From positions 1 through 33,755 of the forward strand of contig MCFE01000814.1 in the NCBI GenBank assembly GCA_002104905.1: a stretch of DNA of 33,755 bases, read 5' to 3'. Positions within the stretch are counted from its first letter, which is position 1, and every line of letters starts with the position of its first letter. A program made the translations under genes and the position numbers. Origin of the DNA: Basidiobolus meristosporus CBS 931.73. Taxonomy: Eukaryota > Basidiobolomycota > Basidiobolomycetes > Basidiobolales > Basidiobolaceae. The notes below the pieces were generated by a model that saw nothing but the letters and a program-made list of their open reading frames with translations, did not search any database and had not been told where the DNA came from. This document shows positions 1-8,613 of this stretch, piece after piece.

Positions 1-42
1 TACGCGGGCGAGGAGAAAGCGTATACAGCACTATCAGCAGTA

Positions 43-56
43 TAGGGTTAGGGTAA
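43..56. promoter_or_regulatory. Telomere-like box (TTAGGG repeat)
   Basis: The plus strand reads TAGGGTTAGGGTAA, the complement of AACCCTAACCCTA. Boxes of this type are bound by Tbf1/Myb-type factors in fungi and often lie upstream of ribosome-biogenesis or snoRNA genes. A similar box precedes LTV1 near the other end of the window. The gene it might serve would lie to the left, outside the window, so its role is inferred only. Confidence 0.4.
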
Positions 57-166
57 TTTTGTATCTGCATCAAAAAGCCTACACACGATAATGGTCTTTG
101 GATGAAGCAAGTCAAACACCACAAAAAACAACACGACGAAAGATGAGAAGAAAAGGCAACCAAAAT

Positions 167-236
167 GCATACTCGGGGAATCGAACCCCGGTCTACCGCG
201 TGGCAGGCGGTAATTATACCACTAAACCAAGTATGC
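167..236 (-). tRNA. tRNA-Gly (GCC), intact
   Basis: Read on the minus strand this is a 70-nt cloverleaf. The acceptor stem is GCATACT/AGTATGC, the anticodon loop is CTGCCAC with anticodon GCC, and the T-loop is GTTCGATTC. A TTTT run follows the 3' end as a Pol III terminator. The inverted repeat begins inside this gene at position 194, so the right-hand partner (7212-7254) is only a partial copy. Confidence 0.95.
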
Positions 237-456
237 CGTACAGTAAATGATTTAGGGGTAAAAGTATACTATCATCTATGTTATACTGCATATTCATCCA
301 AGTCACGTTATACATTGAATTTAATAAACGGGAATTTTCTCAAAAGTCAGCAAGGATATATCAGCCAACAGAACATATTCCTGACTTCTCAGCACAGCAA
401 CACATCACATAGACTACAGATGCCACAACAGCAGTATCAAAAATAAAAAGATTATA

Positions 457-529
457 CGAGCATACCAGGGATCGAACCTGGAATCTCCTGATCCGTAGTC
501 AGGCGCCTTATCCATTTGGCCATACGCCC
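457..529 (-). tRNA. tRNA-Arg (ACG), left copy
   Basis: A 73-nt cloverleaf on the minus strand. The acceptor stem is GGGCGTA/TATGCTC (two G-T pairs), the anticodon loop is CTACGGA (anticodon ACG) and the T-loop is TTCGATC. A T-rich terminator follows. The right-arm copy is at 6919-6991. Confidence 0.94.
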
Positions 530-773
530 GTTATTGACAGTTCTAAAGGCATACCGTTAATGAACATGAATGAAAAAACTAGGAAGTTTTGTTTTTGCCT
601 AATGGGAATCAACATATCTCATTCACATTGAGGAAAATGAATGGTTTATAGCTTATAGCTTATACCCTTGGGAATTTCAAAGTGAGTAAGGTTTGCTAGG
701 CCTTCACATTAGTGAGCTCAACAAGGTACGGCTATATAAAATAGATGGAATATCTTGATAAGTAAAAGTAGTG

Positions 774-845
774 TTCCGCATCGGGGAATCGAACCCCGGC
801 CTTCTCGGTGAGAGCGAGAGATCCTGACCACTGGACCAATGCGGA
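774..845 (-). tRNA. tRNA-Glu (CTC), left copy
   Basis: A 72-nt cloverleaf on the minus strand. The acceptor stem is TCCGCAT/ATGCGGA, the anticodon loop is CTCTCAC (anticodon CTC) and the T-loop is TTCGATT. A TTTT run lies a few bases past the 3' end. The right-arm copy is at 6609-6680. Confidence 0.95.
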
Positions 846-1214
846 GGAACACATAAGCTTAATAAGCAGGATACCTCTCTTACCTTACCCACTAAATAAT
901 GATTGAGTGATTGTGCGATTAAATCCAAACTCGACCACCGATTGATGGCTATTTAGTACGAGACTCTTGGCCGGTTTCTTTTCAATGTATGAGTTACAAA
1001 GATTTTATGCTGAAGTATGGTTGAGAAGTGTAATACTCTGTCGCCCAAAGTCTACTTTTGGATGGAAATACTAAATGGTAGATGCTGATATGTATGTGCA
1101 AACAAGCGCATTTATTTATCGAGGCAATTTCATTAGAATGCTTTTTATGACTACCAACCGATCTAACTATGGCCATTAATTCAACAAGATCAAGCTAATA
1201 AAACTACAAAAATG

Positions 1215-1286
1215 CTCTCGGACCGGGAATTGAACCCGGGTCTCCCGCGTGACAGGCGGGGATACTTACCACTATACTATCCGAGA
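1215..1286 (-). tRNA. tRNA-Asp (GTC), left copy
   Basis: A 72-nt cloverleaf on the minus strand. The acceptor stem is TCTCGGA/TCCGAGA, the anticodon loop is CTGTCAC (anticodon GTC) and the T-loop is TTCAATT. A TTTTT terminator follows at once. The right-arm copy is at 6168-6239. Confidence 0.95.
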
Positions 1287-1780
1287 ATCTCAGAATCAAC
1301 GAAAAGAGACATATTAGCCACAGTTTAGAAACACAGGATCGAGCGGAGATGCTGGCCACGATTGCATGCCAAAAGGCCTTAACCGACATTGATAAGAACC
1401 TCCACGGAGACTCCTTTGTAAGGAATACAACACAATCCCGAAATGAAGTACCCGTAACTATACTATCCAAGACTAGCTTGTCTTGGACGAGGCTAGAGTG
1501 GATTACTGATAACCTTCTCCTTTCGCATGATCATTAGTGTTTTTGGGCGCACACAAACGAGGACGCATTCTTGTATATACCACGCCAGGGTGTCACTGCA
1601 ATACATTCGATGCTACAGGCCATTTCACAAGACAGGTGAGCTCTTTTTGAGACAAGTCAGTTCCATAAAAAAGTAACAAGGCCGGGCTACTTTTTGGTCA
1701 TGATTTTTCTAATCAAAATAACGCATTAATACTGGCCACTAGGCATTATAAGATGGTGGCTATTGGGTGTAAAAATTATT

Positions 1781-1854
1781 TGCTCACAGCAGGGGTCGAA
1801 CCTGCGACCTTGGCGTTATTAGCACCACGCTCTAACCAACTGAGCTATGCGAGC
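1781..1854 (-). tRNA. tRNA-Ile (AAT), left copy
   Basis: A 74-nt cloverleaf on the minus strand. The acceptor stem is GCTCGCA/TGTGAGC, the D-arm contains AGTTGGTTA, the anticodon loop is CTAATAA (anticodon AAT) and the T-loop is TTCGACC. A TTTTT terminator follows. The right-arm copy is at 5600-5673. Confidence 0.95.
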
Positions 1855-2185
1855 TTATTGATCTTTGGTGGTAGTACTGTCATTATAACTCGAATATTCT
1901 ACCCTTGCTAACTGTTGTTAAATGCATCATTGCATCGAAACGAGCCAATTTTGCTTTCCAAACTAACAAACCCAATAATAATATCAAAAGGAAGATGATC
2001 TGAACGCTAATCATCATAAAATACCAATCTCTTGCAAATCAAACTGATGTCCCAAGCCTAACTTGAGTACTACGGGTAAACATGTATACACCCTTCAAAA
2101 TGGTCGGGCTCACTTAGTGGCGAGTACCTTGAATAAGAATCAAAATTCTATTTTGAAAATGTCGAGCGTACAAAACAAAAATCAG

Positions 2186-2257
2186 TGAGGAGTGCGTGAT
2201 TTGAACACGCAACCTTTCGCTCTGGAGGCGAACGCGCTACCGTTGCGCCAACCCCCC
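2186..2257 (-). tRNA. tRNA-Trp (CCA), left copy, no intron
   Basis: A 72-nt cloverleaf on the minus strand. The acceptor stem is GGGGGGT/ACTCCTC with G-T pairs, the anticodon loop is CTCCAGA (anticodon CCA) and the T-loop is TTCAAAT. There is no intron, unlike tRNA-Trp in budding yeast. A TTTTT terminator follows. The right-arm copy is at 5197-5268. Confidence 0.94.
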
Positions 2258-2644
2258 ACTTCTTGAGTGTTAGGTATTTATAGGTGGACTGATAGATAAA
2301 GAGAGCAAAGAAGAGTTAGGTAGACAGCCTCACTGCTGACTATACGTATAAATCTGCCTTAGCCGTAAATACCATAAACGCTGAGCTGTAAATTACTCCG
2401 AAATGTATTTGAAGTCCATGGTATTTGGTCACATTTTATATTCCTTCTGTATCTGCATTGATATACATTCAGTATCAAGTAAACATAACGGCTATATTTT
2501 TCCTGGGACGCCAAAGTGCATACCCCTTTCTTCCAGCCCCTTGTAACTCAATCATAATGGATATTGCCAATATTCCCCAACAGAACGGTAAAACAAGAAT
2601 TATTGTTGAATCATATACCATTAATGCTAACCCTATCCAACAAT

Positions 2645-2718
2645 GTCTTCGTGGTGTAGTTGGTTATCACGTCTGTCTAACACACAGACGGTCCTCGGTT
2701 CGAATCCGAGCGAAGACA
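2645..2718 (+). tRNA. tRNA-Val (AAC), left copy
   Basis: A 74-nt cloverleaf on the plus strand. The acceptor stem is GTCTTCG/CGAAGAC, the anticodon loop is CTAACAC (anticodon AAC) and the T-loop is TTCGAAT. A TTTTTT terminator begins a few bases after the 3' end. It is the only tRNA in this arm oriented opposite to the rest. The right-arm copy is at 4736-4809. Confidence 0.95.
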
Positions 2719-3117
2719 TAACTTTTTTCACCAGCAAGCGTGCTACCCCAGTGACTATACTCAAAGTAGCATTATTATTATTATTACCGCTGTATAGTAT
2801 CGTAGTACCGGTGGTGATGGTTAGCAACAGCGAACCACTCCTCCAGAGTGGCACCTGGAGTGATCTCACGGTACACATCCTACATTGATTCGACCTGAAT
2901 TTACACCCATAGTAAACAGACAGAGATATTGAGTGGGTGGTGCAGAAGAAGGGTTGCTATCACCGAACCATGCTCAAGGGACAAGTGCGACGACCATAAT
3001 GAGTCCATATAGAGCAGGCGTTTCTATTAGCATTGTCAAGGGGATTAATATGGTTGTCTGATTGTTGTTTCTTTGATTGTTTTGAAGAGAAGAATAGTGC
3101 TAGTGAAGCCCCAAAAG

Positions 3118-3306
3118 GGCTCGGCGTCACCTAGAGGTAGTGCAATACTAGGGACACCTGTGGGCAGACAAGTGTGCAAGCAGGGACTTATCACCCGATG
3201 TTCAAAAATAAGTTTAATATCGAACTGGACTATGTCCAGTGTTTCAGATATTAAGCTGAAAAGAACAGATACTACACTTGATCTTAGCCAAAAGGCCTGA
3301 GAGGAT
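3118..3306 (-). ncRNA. U2 spliceosomal snRNA, left copy
   Basis: This is the mirror of the U2 gene at 4148-4336, and the transcribed region looks identical. It holds the conserved stem I region ending GGCCTTTTGGCTAAGAT, the GTAGTA branch-point recognition sequence, an ATTTTTG Sm site and the terminal loop TATTGCACTACCT. The 3' end is placed by comparison with the roughly 187-nt human U2 and may be off by several bases. Confidence 0.93.
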
Positions 3307-3695
3307 TGTAAGGATCTCCGGTGACATGGCGACTTTATTTATACTTACCAATGTTGCATGGGAAGCGGTTTAAATTATCAACGCTTTTTGAATTTTTATT
3401 CATAGTTTCGTATGTAGAACTGTGGTGTGGACCACATGTGTGTAGTTTTGCATTGGATCGAAGATTGACCTTAGAAAGCGTGAAATCATGGAATTATTAG
3501 CACATATGTATATTGGATAGCCCTTGAATCGGATTAAATTGGCAGATGGCCTATGGTAGAGTAGTGAGATGGGATGGGATTGTTTGGAATATCCTTAATG
3601 TGAAGATGGTAACGAACCAAGGCCAGAGCCATATAGGAGGGTGGATGTTTCGACACACACTCCAGAGTGCAGGCTATCATAAACAATTGATGGCT

Positions 3696-3757
3696 GCGAA
3701 GCAAAAGAAAGGGCTCAACCGGGAATTGAACCCGGGACCTCTCCCACCCTAAGAGAG
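3696..3757. other. Central spacer of the inverted repeat
   Basis: These 62 nt separate the arms and are not self-complementary. Most of the spacer is the 3' part of a tRNA-Pro gene. It is flanked by ATGGCT at the left-arm tip (3690-3695) and AGCCAT at the right-arm tip (3758-3763). The six bases ATGGCT also read as a plausible natural continuation of tRNA-Pro toward its D-arm, so they look like the microhomology at which the fold-back occurred. Confidence 0.85.
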
Positions 3758-3763
3758 AGCCAT
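3711..3763 (-). pseudogene. tRNA-Pro (AGG), 5'-truncated at the palindrome centre
   Basis: On the minus strand the sequence has an anticodon stem-loop with loop TTAGGGT (anticodon AGG), a T-arm CCGGG-TTCAATT-CCCGG and an acceptor 3' half TTGAGCCC. A T-rich stretch (TTTCTTTT) follows as a terminator. The 5' acceptor strand and most of the D-arm are missing because the right arm begins there. It should be non-functional: there is no A-box and no pairing partner for the acceptor stem. Confidence 0.85.
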
Positions 3764-4110
3764 CAATTGTTTATGATAGCCATGCACTCTGGAGTGTGTG
3801 TCGAAACATCCACCCTCCTATATGGCTCTGGCCTTGGTTCGTTACCATCTTCACATTAAGGATATTCCAAACAATCCCATCCCATCTCACTACTCTACCA
3901 TAGGCCATCTGCCAATTTAATCCGATTCAAGGGCTATCCAATATACATATGTGCTAATAATTCCATGATTTCACGCTTTCTAAGGTCAATCTTCGATCCA
4001 ATGCAAAACTACACACATGTGGTCCACACCACAGTTCTACATACGAAACTATGAATAAAAATTCAAAAAGCGTTGATAATTTAAACCGCTTCCCATGCAA
4101 CATTGGTAAG

Positions 4111-4120
4111 TATAAATAAA
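4111..4120 (+). promoter_or_regulatory. TATA-like box upstream of U2
   Basis: TATAAATAAA lies 37 nt before the inferred U2 5' end. It is kept in the left copy (mirror position near 3335-3344) and in the third copy (15621-15630). Its fixed distance from all three U2 copies supports a promoter role, which is inferred. Confidence 0.5.
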
Positions 4121-4147
4121 GTCGCCATGTCACCGGAGATCCTTACA

Positions 4148-4336
4148 ATCCTCTCAGGCCTTTTGGCTAAGATCAAGTGTAGTATCTGTTCTTTTCAGCT
4201 TAATATCTGAAACACTGGACATAGTCCAGTTCGATATTAAACTTATTTTTGAACATCGGGTGATAAGTCCCTGCTTGCACACTTGTCTGCCCACAGGTGT
4301 CCCTAGTATTGCACTACCTCTAGGTGACGCCGAGCC
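4148..4336 (+). ncRNA. U2 spliceosomal snRNA, right copy
   Basis: U2 pairs with the intron branch point in the spliceosome. The 5' end region ATCCTCTCAGGCC leads into the near-universal CTTTTGGCTAAGATC. The branch-recognition GTAGTA is at 4179-4184, a perfect hairpin CTGGAC/GTCCAG follows, the Sm site ATTTTTG is at 4245-4251, and the U2B''/U2A'-type loop TATTGCACTACCT is at 4307-4319. The span of about 189 nt is close to the human length. Both ends are estimates. Confidence 0.95.
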
Positions 4337-4735
4337 CTTTTGGGGCTTCACTAGCACTATTCTTCTCTTCAAAACAATCAAAGAAACAACAATCAGACAA
4401 CCATATTAATCCCCTTGACAATGCTAATAGAAACGCCTGCTCTATATGGACTCATTATGGTCGTCGCACTTGTCCCTTGAGCATGGTTCGGTGATAGCAA
4501 CCCTTCTTCTGCACCACCCACTCAATATCTCTGTCTGTTTACTATGGGTGTAAATTCAGGTCGAATCAATGTAGGATGTGTACCGTGAGATCACTCCAGG
4601 TGCCACTCTGGAGGAGTGGTTCGCTGTTGCCAACCATCACCACCGGTACTACGATACTATACAGCGGTAATAATAATAATAATGCTACTTTGAGTATAGT
4701 CACTGGGGTAGCACGCTTGCTGGTGAAAAAAGTTA

Positions 4736-4809
4736 TGTCTTCGCTCGGATTCGAACCGAGGACCGTCTGTGTGTTAGACAGACGTGATAACCAACTACAC
4801 CACGAAGAC
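4736..4809 (-). tRNA. tRNA-Val (AAC), right copy
   Basis: Mirror copy of the gene at 2645-2718, with the same 74-nt cloverleaf and AAC anticodon. A terminator run lies after the 3' end on the minus strand. Confidence 0.95.
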
Positions 4810-5196
4810 ATTGTTGGATAGGGTTAGCATTAATGGTATATGATTCAACAATAATTCTTGTTTTACCGTTCTGTTGGGGAATATTGGCAATATCCATTAT
4901 GATTGAGTTACAAGGGGCTGGAAGAAAGGGGTATGCACTTTGGCGTCCCAGGAAAAATATAGCCGTTATGTTTACTTGATACTGAATGTATATCAATGCA
5001 GATACAGAAGGAATATAAAATGTGACCAAATACCATGGACTTCAAATACATTTCGGAGTAATTTACAGCTCAGCGTTTATGGTATTTACGGCTAAGGCAG
5101 ATTTATACGTATAGTCAGCAGTGAGGCTGTCTACCTAACTCTTCTTTGCTCTCTTTATCTATCAGTCCACCTATAAATACCTAACACTCAAGAAGT

Positions 5197-5268
5197 GGGG
5201 GGTTGGCGCAACGGTAGCGCGTTCGCCTCCAGAGCGAAAGGTTGCGTGTTCAAATCACGCACTCCTCA
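5197..5268 (+). tRNA. tRNA-Trp (CCA), right copy
   Basis: Mirror copy of 2186-2257. The anticodon loop is CTCCAGA, no intron is present, and TTTTT follows the 3' end. Confidence 0.94.
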
Positions 5269-5599
5269 CTGATTTTTGTTTTGTACGCTCGACATTTTCA
5301 AAATAGAATTTTGATTCTTATTCAAGGTACTCGCCACTAAGTGAGCCCGACCATTTTGAAGGGTGTATACATGTTTACCCGTAGTACTCAAGTTAGGCTT
5401 GGGACATCAGTTTGATTTGCAAGAGATTGGTATTTTATGATGATTAGCGTTCAGATCATCTTCCTTTTGATATTATTATTGGGTTTGTTAGTTTGGAAAG
5501 CAAAATTGGCTCGTTTCGATGCAACGATGCATTTAACAACAGTTAGCAAGGGTAGAATATTCGAGTTATAATGACAGTACTACCACCAAAGATCAATAA

Positions 5600-5673
5600 G
5601 CTCGCATAGCTCAGTTGGTTAGAGCGTGGTGCTAATAACGCCAAGGTCGCAGGTTCGACCCCTGCTGTGAGCA
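5600..5673 (+). tRNA. tRNA-Ile (AAT), right copy
   Basis: Mirror copy of 1781-1854. The anticodon loop is CTAATAA, and TTTTT follows the 3' end within about ten bases. Confidence 0.95.
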
Positions 5674-6167
5674 AATAATTTTTACACCCAATAGCCACCA
5701 TCTTATAATGCCTAGTGGCCAGTATTAATGCGTTATTTTGATTAGAAAAATCATGACCAAAAAGTAGCCCGGCCTTGTTACTTTTTTATGGAACTGACTT
5801 GTCGCAAAAAGAGCTCACCTGTCTTGTGAAATGGCCTGTAGCATCGAATGTATTGCAGTGACACCCTGGCGTGGTATATACAAGAATGCGTCCTCGTTTG
5901 TGTGCGCCCAAAAACACTAATGATCATGCGAAAGGAGAAGGTTATCAGTAATCCACTCTAGCCTCGTCCAAGACAAGCTAGTCTTGGATAGTATAGTTAC
6001 GGGTACTTCATTTCGGGATTGTGTTGTATTCCTTACAAAGGAGTCTCCGTGGAGGTTCTTATCAATGTCGGTTAAGGCCTTTTGGCATGCAATCGTGGCC
6101 AGCATCTCCGCTCGATCCTGTGTTTCTAAACTGTGGCTAATATGTCTCTTTTCGTTGATTCTGAGAT

Positions 6168-6239
6168 TCTCGGATAGTATAGTGGTAAGTATCCCCGCCT
6201 GTCACGCGGGAGACCCGGGTTCAATTCCCGGTCCGAGAG
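6168..6239 (+). tRNA. tRNA-Asp (GTC), right copy
   Basis: Mirror copy of 1215-1286. The anticodon loop is CTGTCAC and TTTTT lies directly downstream. Confidence 0.95.
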
Positions 6240-6608
6240 CATTTTTGTAGTTTTATTAGCTTGATCTTGTTGAATTAATGGCCATAGTTAGATCGGTTGG
6301 TAGTCATAAAAAGCATTCTAATGAAATTGCCTCGATAAATAAATGCGCTTGTTTGCACATACATATCAGCATCTACCATTTAGTATTTCCATCCAAAAGT
6401 AGACTTTGGGCGACAGAGTATTACACTTCTCAACCATACTTCAGCATAAAATCTTTGTAACTCATACATTGAAAAGAAACCGGCCAAGAGTCTCGTACTA
6501 AATAGCCATCAATCGGTGGTCGAGTTTGGATTTAATCGCACAATCACTCAATCATTATTTAGTGGGTAAGGTAAGAGAGGTATCCTGCTTATTAAGCTTA
6601 TGTGTTCC

Positions 6609-6680
6609 TCCGCATTGGTCCAGTGGTCAGGATCTCTCGCTCTCACCGAGAAGGCCGGGGTTCGATTCCCCGATGCGGAA
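6609..6680 (+). tRNA. tRNA-Glu (CTC), right copy
   Basis: Mirror copy of 774-845. The anticodon loop is CTCTCAC and a TTTT run follows. Confidence 0.95.
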
Positions 6681-6918
6681 CACTACTTTTACTTATCAAG
6701 ATATTCCATCTATTTTATATAGCCGTACCTTGTTGAGCTCACTAATGTGAAGGCCTAGCAAACCTTACTCACTTTGAAATTCCCAAGGGTATAAGCTATA
6801 TAACCATTCATTTTCCTCAATGTGAATGAGATATGTTGATTCCCATTAGGCAAAAACAAAACTTCCTAGTTTTTTCATTCATGTTCATTAACGGTATGCC
6901 TTTAGAACTGTCAATAAC

Positions 6919-6991
6919 GGGCGTATGGCCAAATGGATAAGGCGCCTGACTACGGATCAGGAGATTCCAGGTTCGATCCCTGGTATGCTCG
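6919..6991 (+). tRNA. tRNA-Arg (ACG), right copy
   Basis: Mirror copy of 457-529. The anticodon loop is CTACGGA, and CTTTTT follows the 3' end. Confidence 0.94.
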
Positions 6992-7211
6992 TATAATCTT
7001 TTTATTTTTGATACTGCTGTTGTGGCATCTGTAGTCTATGTGATGTGTTGCTGTGCTGAGAAGTCAGGAATATGTTCTGTTGGCTGATATATCCTTGCTG
7101 ACTTTTGAGAAAATTCCCGTTTATTAAATTCAATGTATAACGTGACTTGGATGAATATGCAGTATAACATAGATGATAGTATACTTTTACCCCTAAATCA
7201 TTTACTGTACG

Positions 7212-7254
7212 GCATACTTGGTTTAGTGGTATAATTACCGCCTGCCACGCGGTA
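7212..7254 (+). pseudogene. tRNA-Gly (GCC), 3'-truncated at the palindrome end
   Basis: The first 43 nt match the intact gene at 167-236 through the anticodon arm (CTGCCAC, then GCGGTA). The sequence then changes to unrelated DNA. The T-arm and 3' acceptor strand are missing, so no mature tRNA can form. This marks the outer breakpoint of the inverted duplication. Confidence 0.93.
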
Positions 7255-7573
7255 TCCGGTACACAATATAAATTACCGAAGTACAACAGAATAAAGGCTA
7301 CTCTAATTTACTCTGGGAATTTTTGGCACCCATTCCAGCCGGATGTTCTATATTGAAGTCGTATTAGAGAATACCATGCTTGGTTATTTATATGGTAGAT
7401 TCCGGTTGAATGCCTTGGCCACATCACCTATCTAGCGCTTAGTGTATCATTCACGATACTTCATTTCTTTCCTGCACCATGTCAGATTTGGGTGTATCGG
7501 CTTGAAATAGGGATGTGAACTTTGCCCTACATTGCAGGTCACTGGTATGCTTCTTGTTATGGTACAGTATTTA

Positions 7574-7610
7574 CTGGATACAGCTTGGTTGGTAGAGCAG
7601 AAGACTGTAG
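7574..7610 (+). pseudogene. tRNA-Tyr-like 5' half fragment
   Basis: The stretch reads like the 5' half of a eukaryotic tRNA-Tyr: a D-arm GCTT-GGTTGGTA-GAGC, an anticodon stem GAAGA and a loop starting CTGTAG (anticodon GTA). In a normal tRNA-Tyr an intron would follow. I find no matching 3' half (no TCTTC stem, no clear GGTTCGA box, no TATCCAG acceptor strand) in the next 300 nt, so it is a relic or a chance match. Confidence 0.35.
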
Positions 7611-7866
7611 TGCTAACATGGTTCTGTGGTATTTATGCTACCTAGAGTGTCACAGCAGTTGCACTTCATACAAGAGCAGGGTGTCATCATGTCTGGCTTG
7701 GATGACTTTGATATGCCATAATACTAGTTCCTCGAACATAAGTGGCATTTTTTGGGGTAGTGGTATGAGAGAGACGTATAAATATAATGGCTTTGGTCTA
7801 GACACAAGAATATACAGTATTCCTCAACTATTCAAAGACCACCTACCTCTCATCAAGGTTGCGACA

Positions 7867-8613
7867 ATGAAAATTTCCGAATTTTTTGATAAAAACTGGC
7901 GGCTCACGGGTCTGTGGACGGTGTCCAGTATTGGCCCAAATAGTATTACTGGATCACGATTGAGCTATGATGATGAGTTCCTAGGCGAACAAGCCCTGTA
8001 TAAAATGGAGCCGTGGTGGCCAGTATATGATCATATAGAGCGAGGTTGGGAAGAAATAACACCTCCTCGCACACCCTTGGCTAGGTATGTTGCCATTGAA
8101 CATGGACAAACACTTGAAGGCTATTTTGATTATTGGCCTCTGGGTCAGTTAGAATCAGTTCCTGCATATATAGCTGAGTATGTACCCTATCATACCCCCA
8201 TTGTGAAAGTATGTGCTTATCACCTTGCTGGAGGGCAAGTCATAAAGCAGGGCCTTACCATGCAAGAGCCTTCTGTGTCCTATCTGATGGACACTGATGG
8301 ATTGACCACGCGAGCATATCGGACTGATTCCTATGAAGGTTCTTACCCATTATTTGGGTGTTATACGTTTGAGCAATCTCGTGGGCAATATTGGCTCTGG
8401 TGGCCAGATACTGGAAGGCAAATAGCACTTGGGCTCATCAGACTACATGAGGCAAAACAACAGCTTACAGTTCATTTAGATGGGCTACCAGCAGTGTTGG
8501 CTACGCACCCGTGGGCTTTGAAGGGCTCGGCAACTGATGAATACATGGGTGTTGGGATGTCTCAGACTAGATTTAGGACAGCTCTTGAAAACCCTAGGTG
8601 TGTTACTGAGTAG
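7867..8613 (+). CDS. Orphan protein rich in Trp and Tyr
   Basis: I do not recognise this protein. The open frame runs without a stop from 7522, but that first codon is TTG. ATG codons occur at 7618, 7702, 7765 and 7867. I choose 7867 (248 residues) because the stretch before it looks non-coding and overlaps the tRNA-Tyr-like fragment. The product is rich in aromatic residues, with WW pairs (e.g. EPWWPVYDH and WLWWPDTG), repeated Y/W-containing segments, and no signal peptide or membrane segment. The stop is TAG at 8611-8613. It could be the last exon of a spliced gene with upstream exons in 7255-7866. It lies between the tRNA/U2 palindrome and the LTR region, so origin from a mobile element cannot be excluded. 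Confidence 0.45.
   Translation: MKISEFFDKNWRLTGLWTVSSIGPNSITGSRLSYDDEFLGEQALYKMEPWWPVYDHIERGWEEITPPRTPLARYVAIEHGQTLEGYFDYWPLGQLESVPAYIAEYVPYHTPIVKVCAYHLAGGQVIKQGLTMQEPSVSYLMDTDGLTTRAYRTDSYEGSYPLFGCYTFEQSRGQYWLWWPDTGRQIALGLIRLHEAKQQLTVHLDGLPAVLATHPWALKGSATDEYMGVGMSQTRFRTALENPRCVTE

Larger units (their letters stand above)
194..3695. repeat. Left arm of giant inverted repeat
   Basis: This arm is the reverse complement of 3758-7254. Paired positions add up to 7454 over most of its length, 7448 outside a 6-nt indel near 640-660 (an extra copy of AGCTTAT-type sequence in the left arm), and 7453 at the tip after a 1-nt indel near 3671. By eye the arms also differ at 1650 (a, partner 5804), 1929 (a, partner 5525) and 2823 (a, partner 4631), and are otherwise nearly identical. 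The arm carries tRNA genes for Arg, Glu, Asp, Ile, Trp and Val, a U2 gene, and part of tRNA-Gly. Confidence 0.97.
3758..7254. repeat. Right arm of giant inverted repeat
   Basis: This is the reverse complement of 194-3695. It ends at 7254 inside tRNA-Gly: the shared CGCGGTA is followed by TCCGGTA, whereas the left copy continues into the tRNA T-arm. Because the left-end tRNA-Gly is whole and the right-end one is cut, the right arm is best read as the derived copy. Confidence 0.97.

Noticed and set aside
194-7254. Palindrome as a CRISPR, plasmid or transposon with terminal inverted repeats
   Set aside because: There are no spacers or transposase, and the arms contain only host tRNA and snRNA genes. 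The structure is a fold-back duplication.
704-7286. Small ORFs repeated in both arms of the palindrome look conserved
   Set aside because: They recur only because the arms are copies of each other. They overlap tRNA and U2 genes and show no protein character.
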